A stretch of 64,000 bases of DNA from Amaurobius ferox. Lineage: Eukaryota; Arthropoda; Arachnida; Araneae; Amaurobiidae. The translations under genes and the position numbers were made by a program. The notes below the pieces were generated by a model, which searched no databases, was not told where the DNA came from, and saw only the letters and a program-made list of their open reading frames with translations. The stretch is from the NCBI GenBank assembly GCA_951213105.1, contig OX578140.1, forward strand, positions 121,809,485 to 121,873,484, in the 5' to 3' direction. This document shows positions 56,540-64,000 of the stretch, piece by piece (positions within the stretch are counted from its first letter, which is position 1; each line of letters opens with the position of its first letter).

Positions 56540-57320
56540 CTTTTGCTTGGAGTTTATATAAAAATTCACTTATCTCGTTTTTAAATAATGCAATTGTTAA
56601 GAGATATTCGATTTTTTAAAAATACACAAAAACTTTTAGCTAAACATTATTTTTAATAAAGCAGCATAATATAAAATTACCGGTATAGAAATTTATCGGA
56701 AACAAACCGAGTTTTTCCATGAAGATTAAAGAAAGTAGTTGCACCAGCAAAGGCTGTCTGTCAGAAAGAATGATTGATACCGTAAATATTCATTTTATTA
56801 TTAACAAAGTATTTTTTCCCCAGGTACTTATTTTAAAGTTTTTACATGAAGAATAATCTTGCTGAAACTTCCACAGTTCATGTGTGTTTCATTTTATAGT
56901 CAAGAGAGGGCAGCACTAAAACTTTTACGGTACTTTGTAAGTACAACATACATGAAAAGTTTAATGCTTATTTGCGTGAATTAAATTTCAATACACTATG
57001 TAGCAAAAAAAAAAAAAAACGATGCACCGTGAAGAAAGTACTCTATCGGTTACGAACACGCATTGGGTATATACAAATAAAGAAATAATTGATATTTGAA
57101 AAATACATTTTTACAGAGCAATAATAACATAACAACCAGTGTTTCTTTCAGGGACTTTTTGGCCGAGTGTGTGTGTGTGTGTGGGGGGGGGGGGGAGAGG
57201 GACTAATAGGCACTGTACTAACGTGACGAAACAGCAAAACCAGTGAAATTTGTTCGTCCGTGCAAATGTCTCTCCATATATGAGATGTGCGCTTTTATTG
57301 AGCTCTGGAATCTCCTTGTT
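56540..57320. other. Intron, nothing recognised
   Basis: Contains an A14 run at 57006-57019 and a GT/G-rich run at 57166-57196. Confidence 0.45.
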
Positions 57321-57324
57321 ACTT

Positions 57325-58240
57325 TCCGTATATACATAATGTATAAGGAAAGTATTGTGACGGGGTCGAAAATTCGAATTCAAGTTTTCGACGGGAGAGC
57401 ACGTTTCAAGCAACCCTGATCACGAATCGAACACTTTTGAAGTGATGTCTGTGTGTGTGTGTGTGTGCCAGTGAGTCTGTGGAGACGATAACTAACGAAC
57501 GAATGGACCGATTCGAACGAAATTTGGTAGAAAAATCACAATCCGTAAACACTAGAAGCCTATTGTTTTTATATGCAATCGAATGTTCAGAACCTCCCTA
57601 AAATTTTCGAATGAAATTTTGAAAAAATCGTCAAAAAATCAAAACCGCTAACAAAGTTACGCAAATAGACATTTCTTATATAATTTTTTATTAGAAAACG
57701 ATTGATATAAATTTTAGAACACTAACATGAACCGTTCTCGAGATATTGCACATTTTTCAAAAAAATTATCAAACAGTCATATAAAATAAAAAAAATATTT
57801 CCTATTGAGAAACATGTTTACTTTCATATGTAATACCATGCGATAAATTTGGTGACATCATTCACGTGGAACTAGCTCGTTCCATTCAGGAAAAAAGATA
57901 CTTTGAGTGATAATTTTGTATTTGAACGCCAATAGTCATTTATCTGCTGTAAGAATAACTTATTTCTCCGTGCATAACCCTTGGCGAGATTTTGGCGACG
58001 AATTTGGCGGAATATCGCCAACTTGGCGATATTTTTAATTGTTTCCAAATTAACAAAAATCTCGCCAAATGGATAAAAATGACGCTAAATCAATGAAAAT
58101 GACGACTAATTGAAGAAAATTCAATATCTTGGAAAGAATATAAGTATCTACTATAAGAATAACATTTCTTTTAACTGTAAAAGTAGTAAATTCATTGCAT
58201 TATATAAGGAAAGTCATGTGTTGTCCACATCAGATTTTTG
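57325..58240 (-). mobile_element. Repeat family A, copy 4 (near full length, inverse)
   Basis: Opens with ACTTTCCGTATATACATAATG and closes with CATTATATAAGGAAAGTCATG followed by the subterminal 'TTGTCCACATCAGATTTTT'. The interior mirrors 10120-11105: (GT)n at 57450-57466, 'CGTTCTCGAGATATTGCAC', 'GGAACTAGCTCGTTCCATTC' and the 'GGCGAGATTTTGGCGACGAA' cluster. No coding capacity. Confidence 0.8.
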
Positions 58241-59759
58241 TTGCTGTTGTTGTTTTTACAACAGTGTATACATTAAATATTTTAAAAATAAATTAATAAA
58301 TATATGTATGTCTGCACACAAAATCTTTAAAACATATAAAAAAACATGTTTCTAAATTTGCATTTTTAATTTATACTTGGTACATACTCTGGAAGCTTGG
58401 GTAGTGTACACTTTTAAGTTCTATAATAAATGGAAATCTTACCTGGACATCTAGAAGAGAAGTACATTAATGTTATATGAATATCATATAAGTTATATAG
58501 ATGTCATATTAAATTTTTGAATGAACGAAATCTATTTTGTAACTGTAAAATATATGTCCTCGTGGGTATATTAATTAACTGAAATATAAATTTACATAAA
58601 TTGTTAGTCGAAATTAAGTTAGAACTAACAATTTAGTTTCACTTATTTTCATTTAAATTATTGTTCTTGGATTTTCAAAATGCAACATAATAGGATGTTA
58701 TAAAAATTAATTGGAAATGTATAAGCAAAATATATCTGGATAAAACTAGTTATGATTTCACTTTATAAGATAGTGGATAAAATATACACTTCAATAACAT
58801 GTGAAAAATTTAAAAGTAAACACAAATGAAGGAACAATTAAAATCACATTCAATACATATAATAATAAATTACAGCGGACTAAATTTAGTAGAATTAAAT
58901 TTGAACTTCAGTATTTATGATTAGAAAATATAACTTATTCATAATGGAAACTTCAACAACGTTTTATTGCAGCATTATAAAACTGCCAACATTATAACAA
59001 AAACAATCTCCATTCGCTAAATACTTAGAATTTCTGTATGAAAAAATGTTATGCACAATACAGACTACAAAGAATTTGTTGAATTTTTGTACAATACTGA
59101 ATTAATATAATTTTTAAACATAATTTTTAAACAATAATATATGAATATAATTTTGATACAATAATATATGAGTATAATTATGAATATAATTTTTATACAA
59201 TAATGAAATTTTGGATAACTCAGATTAAAAATCGACTCATTTTATGTAAAAAGCGCTACAAATTCCAGTGATTTTATAAAAATAATTTTCTTTGAAATAT
59301 CAATAAAAATGATTTGAAAGAAAGATTGTTTCATTTAATATTCTTTGAAAGTGGCATACATTTTCAATAAATGTAACTCTATTTTATCATTTTTTACATC
59401 TCAGTATATTTTTCTCAAACTGAAAATTTTTGCGTATAATTAAGTATAAAATTTCCATGTCTATAAATTTCTTGGAATGGCCAAGCTATTTGAACATGGA
59501 AAAATAATATAAGCTTCGCAAATTAAAGATGTATAATATCTGTTTATTAATCTGTTTATTAATCTCACAGTAAGTTAATTTAAAATAACTATTATTTAAA
59601 ACCATCTCATATAGCACAAAATTGAGTTCATAAAATGCACTATTTTAAAAGCCTATTTTTTAAATATACAACTTACAAAAACATTATGAAAAAAACCCTC
59701 AATTACAGAAATTAATACATATTGTAATGCCATTCCGTAGTAACAAATTATTCACTTAC
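58241..59759. other. Intron next to the PAS exon
   Basis: Very AT-rich, with no recognised element. Confidence 0.45.
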
Positions 59760-59906
59760 GCATTCTAATGGGACTTGGAAGAGGCGATGCCACAGCATCA
59801 CGAAAGGGGGCGTTGGTGATATCTTCAAAGTTGACAATGAACATGCAAATCTGGCCGTCCTCATTTCTAATAGGCGCTGTCACCTGACTGCAAAGAAACT
59901 TGGTCC
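59760..59906 (-). CDS. sei: ERG/seizure K+ channel, PAS-domain exon
   Basis: Encodes the last part of the N-terminal PAS (eag) domain of an ERG-type KCNH channel. This cytoplasmic domain slows deactivation by contacting the C-linker and cyclic-nucleotide-binding homology domain. The translation reads 'TKFLCSQVTAPIRNEDGQIC' then 'MFIVNFEDITN', aligning with the well-known 'xxFLCLVxxxPVKNEDGxVxMFI' strand pair of vertebrate ERG. It is followed by 'PLPSPIRM'. It has 48 full codons, with two bases of a split Gly codon before and one base after. The acceptor is TTCTAG before 59906. The donor is AATGC|GTAAGT after 59760. Outgoing phase 1 fits the exon at 46157-46363 across a 13.4-kb intron. The upstream exon, which should end in the 'xxKDG' region, is not visible up to 64000. 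Confidence 0.93.
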
Positions 59907-60141
59907 CTAGAAGATTTAGAAAATAAAGAATGTTAACATATATTATGCTAGTTATTAAGACCGTCATATCAGAGAATATATAAAATCAGGTGCAATTACG
60001 TTTGTTGGCAGAAAAAGTTTTGCCACACGTATACCGGCGTATAGATTAAATGTCGATGCACTGATATCACAGATCTAAAATCTAAAAAAAATTGCATACT
60101 ACTTATTCTACGATAATTGTTTTATAATACAGGTTAAATGG

Positions 60142-60426
60142 TACGGTTGGGATAGTCCAGTGCCTAGCGCGAGAGAATTGCACTCGAATGACTCGAGTGT
60201 GATTCCAGTCTTTAGCCAAACTGTCCCCTTGTTCATGCGAAGTATGGGTTCGTTAAATATGTGGGTTCGTAAGTCCTTCCGAGAGGTTGGTTGTAGGGAA
60301 AGGAGTGTACGGTCCCTGTGGATGCCACCCCCACTGGGTTCTTGTCTAAATTGTGTGGCACTTCCCGGCCGTCCAGACAGATACCTTGCACTTTCGAATA
60401 GGTCGGACGGTCTGGATAGAAGAAGA
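60142..60426 (+). mobile_element. Full-length SINE 2
   Basis: Flanked by a perfect 11-bp duplication AGGTTAAATGG (60131-60141, 60427-60437). Same body as SINE 1 ('GGGTTCGTAAGTCCTTCCGA', 'CACCCCCACTGGGTTC') and the same tail hairpin, here perfectly paired (CCGTCC with GGACGG, then 'GGTCTGGAT') and followed by AGAAGAAG. The tRNA-like head ('GGGATAGTCCAGTGCCTAGCG') is more diverged. Confidence 0.88.
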
Positions 60427-60528
60427 AGGTTAAATGGCATTTTTTTAACCATTTAGTTACCTGAAGCCCTTGAGGAGGTCTTGTGACGTGGATACTACAG
60501 ATTCCTACAGGTTATAAAGTATATATAT

Positions 60529-60838
60529 CGAGAGTAAAAATTACACATCTTTTTTTGTATTGTGTTCGGCGGATAATTTAGTCGTATCACGTCAACAACA
60601 CAATTGAACGATGACAAGTTTATATATCCTATGTGAAAAGTTCTGCAGAAAGTACGTGACTCACGAAGTTCTCAGTCAATCTGAAAAATTCAAGAAGTTT
60701 TTAAAAATCGCCAAAAGTGGCCGAAACTGGCGTGACTTCCTCAAATTCGCGACCAAATTCACTGAAGTTGTCGCTAAGGTCAAGTGACCTGACCTGGACT
60801 AAATTGCAACAATGGTTTCTTGTTAGATATTCGTAACA
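60529..60838 (-). mobile_element. Short or damaged solo LTR 4 (TSD ATAT)
   Basis: Ends TTCGTAACA like LTR 1 and is flanked by ATAT on both sides (60525-60528, 60839-60842). The minus-strand 5' half has TATATAAAC as a TATA box (about 60620) and 'TTTTGGCGATTTT'. The other end lacks the expected TG/CA terminus, so it is probably deleted there. Confidence 0.45.
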
Positions 60839-60842
60839 ATAT

Positions 60843-61880
60843 GCCCCTCCGTTACATGCTTCTGTTTCAGCCCTGCCACATTTCCTTCATGATTTACTCC
60901 GTGCCCCATGGATCTTTCACATAAAAAGAAAACATCACAAGTTTTTAAGACATGGCGAGCCCTATATAAAGGTCCACTTCCTGTATCCCACTATCTTACG
61001 CACGTAATAAAAACATCCGGACGTTTAGAATTTCTACATAAAAATTCCAATTCGGAGGACTAAAAATATGTGAAGGTGAAAGAAAAACAACTACGTAGAC
61101 TCAAAAATAAATAACATAAAATCCGAAAGATTTAAGAAAAATGCTATATCGTGTTATAGGTTCCCTGCTGCTATATTTAGAGAAAATACATTTCCATTTC
61201 CCTTATTTTCATGATGTGAAAGTCGTTTTTAAAGTTAGGCCGGCACATTTGTTGACACTTTTAGGAAGTTGTATTAAAAAGAAATTATTATTATTTCCAC
61301 AGGGGGTTACAAATAACATATTTGAAAAAAAAAAGTTAACGAAGCAAAGGAAATATATTTTTCCCAACACTGCACTTTAAAAATAACTGGCGTTTTCATG
61401 GAATGTTTCGGATAAATTTTAAGGAAGAAGAAGCCATGTCCCCAGTTAAATAACCGGCATAGGTGAACCGGTTTCGTTGTCATTAAAACTCACCGGCATC
61501 GTATATATTTGTTTACTGAACTGGTAGCAAGAAAATTTGGTGGCAGTGCAGGTAATAGATATACAGAACTCATGCTCTCTAAAAACAGCGAAGCCATTCG
61601 TGCTAGTTATAGTACTAGAAACATGTCGGTGCGTAAGACTTCCTCCTGGAGGTAAAACATGTAAATTATATAACTAATATAAAACTATTTATACAAATTA
61701 TATAACTATTTATATAAATTATATAACTAAGAATTATATCTTATGGGCAAGATTTTTTAAACTAAGAATTATATAAATTACATAAATAATTCTTGCTTAT
61801 TAAGAAATTCGTTTTCCTTTTTCGATTCATATGGCGGTTTCCTCAATGAGTATAGCGTGCAAAGCAGGCATAACTTAACA
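60843..61880. other. Intron, nothing recognised
   Basis: 'AAATTATATAACTA' steps at 61660-61735. The 79-codon frame at 61141-61380 has no signature. Confidence 0.4.
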
Positions 61881-63090
61881 AGAAAGATCAATCACGCTTA
61901 AAGCATTGATTATGAAACACTTTTCAACTTCAATGCAATTTTATTTAAAAAAGTCGAAAATGCAATACATTCCTCGGTAATATTTTAAAACTTATCACAA
62001 TACTACATTGATTTATTATATTTGAAAACTTAAACCTTCATTGAAAAAAATGAACTTCATTCAAATGACGGCATTGAAATATAAATTTGCGTGGTTTAAA
62101 TATCTCTAAAATGCAATACATTCCACGGAAATATTTTTAAAACTATCATAATACTACGATAATTTATTATAGTTGAAAACTTCATCGAAAACAACTGAAA
62201 TAAATTCAAATGACGTCATGGAAAAAATAACACGCCTGGATCTCTCTATAAAAGCAGGATTTCATTCATTTCATTCATCACAATACTATAATAATTTATT
62301 TTATTTAAAAATTAAGGCCATGGAGCTAGAATTCATAAACTCTATTCTTAAAACTTCATCGAAAAAAATCGTCCTTCTGTTTATAAAATCAATTAATATT
62401 TCATTCATATCAGCCATGCAGACTCCATGGACTGAATTATTTTGTGTTAAAGAAATACAGTAATTCTAATACAACTCATTCTACATATTTTGCTGTTTAC
62501 ATTTTACATAGGTGAAAAATAGGCTTAGTTGTAGAAATAATCAAATTTGAATGAGAATTTAAACTCAAATATATTGTCATTGTGTTGTTTTAGTATGTAG
62601 ATGCACATAATTTAAGCAAAAATAAAGTAGTTTTAGGACGGATGCAACACTCAATATGAATTAAAAAGAACTTTAAACAAGAAAGATCAATCATGCATAA
62701 GCATTGATTATGAAACACTTTCCAACTGAAATGTAATTTCATTTAAAAATTTCTAAAATGTGATTCATTCAGTGGTAATATCTTTTACATTATCACAGTA
62801 CTACAGTAATTTATTATACTTAAATATTTAAAACTGTATCGAAATATAAATCATCTGATTCTTTATGCAAAATCAATGAATATTTCATTCATATAACTTG
62901 TATTTCAGACTCCAGAGCTAAATAATTTTGTGTGAAAAAAATTCAGCAATTCTTATGTAATTCATCTTACAATCGCTTGAGATATTTGCATTCTGCATAT
63001 GTTAAAATTAGGCTTCCTTGAAGAAATAATAAAAGTTTAGGGATCATTTAAAATCACAACTATTGTAATTGCATAGGCACGGAATTTAGA
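61880..63090. repeat. Family C arms, several overlapping copies
   Basis: 'AAGAAAGATCAATCA' followed by 'GCATTGATTATGAAACACTTT' occurs at about 61883 and 62675. 'AACTTCATCGAAAA' and 'CAAATGACGTCAT' occur at about 62180-62220 and in part at 62330. The second copy ends near 63090 with the 'ATTGTAATTGCATAGGCACG' block. The arms have been locally duplicated. Confidence 0.7.
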
Positions 63091-63109
63091 TACACAGATA
63101 ATACACAGA

Positions 63110-63990
63110 TAATATATATGTGTATGTGTATGTACTCAAAGTATTGGAATCGTGCCGAAGATCGGAACTCGAATTTTCAAAGGATCTACACGTTTTGGGA
63201 CTTCTAGAACACGAAAAAACTACTTTTAGGAAGACGTCTGTGTGTGTAAGGGTGTATCTGTGTATGTTTCTGTGTGTCTGTGTGGATATTACATCCACTC
63301 TAATTGAAAAACTAATGGACCGAATTTCATACAATTTGGTAGGTATGTTTTTTGTGGGAAATCCTGATGTTCATTAGATTATAGTACGATTCGCAATAAA
63401 AGAATCTGCCTTCTTTGCGAAATGGCCGCAGAAATTGCCTTTATCCACTCTAGCTAAAAACTAATGAACCAAATTTAACAAAATTTGGAGTATAATATTT
63501 CAATAACCTACAAGTGATTTATATACCAAATTTAACAAAATTTTGTATATAAATCATTTGTAGGTTATTCTACTACGATTCGGGAAAAAGGAACGGGCTA
63601 TTTTTGCGAAATGGCCAGCAAAAATCGTTATATATAAAAATAAAAGACTACGTGTGCTCAATTATATCAATTAAATTCCTATTTTATATGTGATTTTTGA
63701 CAACAAAAAGAATAAGACTAACCCCATTACTCTAGGACTAGCCGTTCTTGAGATATTCTAGTCTTTTCGCGTTTTCGCTACGCCACCTTTGACAATAAGT
63801 CCAGCTATCAAATGAGAACCAAATTTAAGTTTAACGTGTAAATTCAATGTCATTTAAAATACTTATGTTGTGCAGATAAACTCAAATTATCATTGAATAA
63901 ATAAAGAGAACAAATATGAGTCTGCAGAGAAAGACATGTGCTGTCCACATCAGAATTTTTAACAATATTACACCAATGATTTATAGAAGT
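63110..63990 (-). repeat. Repeat family B, copy 5
   Basis: GT-rich run at 63238-63285, then two monomers ('ACATCCACTCTAATTG' near 63290, 'TTATCCACTCTAGCT' near 63440) and 'GCCGTTCTTGAGATATTC'. It closes with 'GAAAGACATGTGCTGTCCAC' near 63930. A small palindrome lies at 63504-63565. Confidence 0.75.
63504..63565. repeat. 29-bp-arm palindrome inside family B
   Basis: AACCTACAAGTGATTTATAT, then ACCAAATTT, is mirrored after a 4-nt loop by AAATTTTGTATATAAATCAT then TTGTAGGTT. There are two mismatches in 29 pairs. Confidence 0.9.
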
Positions 63991-64000
63991 GAACGGGGAT

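Overview
This is an AT-rich stretch of an arthropod nuclear genome, most likely a spider or another chelicerate. I infer this from very long introns, dense repeats, and decayed Tc1/mariner transposases that resemble families I recall as abundant in spider genomes. The species cannot be fixed from sequence alone, and nothing here looks prokaryotic, organellar or CRISPR-like.

Only one host gene is supported. Three exons on the minus strand encode the N-terminal cytoplasmic part of an ERG/seizure-type (KCNH) voltage-gated potassium channel: the end of the PAS (eag) domain at 59760-59906, a linker exon at 46157-46363, and a pre-S1 exon at 30283-30491. Phases match at both junctions, so the three can splice directly to each other across introns of about 13.4 and 15.7 kb. 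Earlier PAS exons and all membrane and pore exons lie outside the window or were not found. At least 30 kb downstream and 4 kb upstream of these exons is therefore also intron, and almost everything else is intron filled with repeats.

Layout in + coordinates: 1.2-2.8 kb, a broken Penelope-like reverse transcriptase, followed at 2.97-3.5 kb by two copies of a structured module with covarying hairpins. 3.8-11.1 kb and 57.3-58.2 kb, copies of a (CA)n-containing repeat (family A). 8.1-9.7, 10, 11.1-13.2, 17.2-18.0 and 61.9-63.1 kb, a fold-back family (C), one copy split by a Helitron-like insertion. 14.3-16.7 kb, tRNA-like repeats, a satellite, a 511-bp MITE and a solo LTR. 18.6-22.0 and 63.1-64 kb, repeat family B with internal monomers of about 150 bp. 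22-30 kb, intron with microsatellites, a 32-bp tandem array and a recurrent 'TGCTGCCATCT' motif. 31.6-38.8 kb, short retroposons, two solo LTRs around a mariner-type element, and a dead Tc1 element. 41-43.1 kb, an LTR-retroelement-like relic with a 54-nt coding repeat. 43.7-45 kb, a second Tc1 relic split by a hAT MITE. 49.7-51.1 kb, a decayed copy of a multicopy arthropod protein family. 60.1-60.8 kb, a full-length tRNA-derived SINE and another solo LTR.

The most unusual signal is a family of very small retroposons of 57-74 bp. Each consists of little more than a 3' hairpin and a short 'GGTCTGGG' tail, and most are flanked by target-site duplications of 13-16 bp. The same fold ends the two full-length SINEs. 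Its stem sequence differs from copy to copy while base pairing is mostly kept, which suggests selection on RNA structure.
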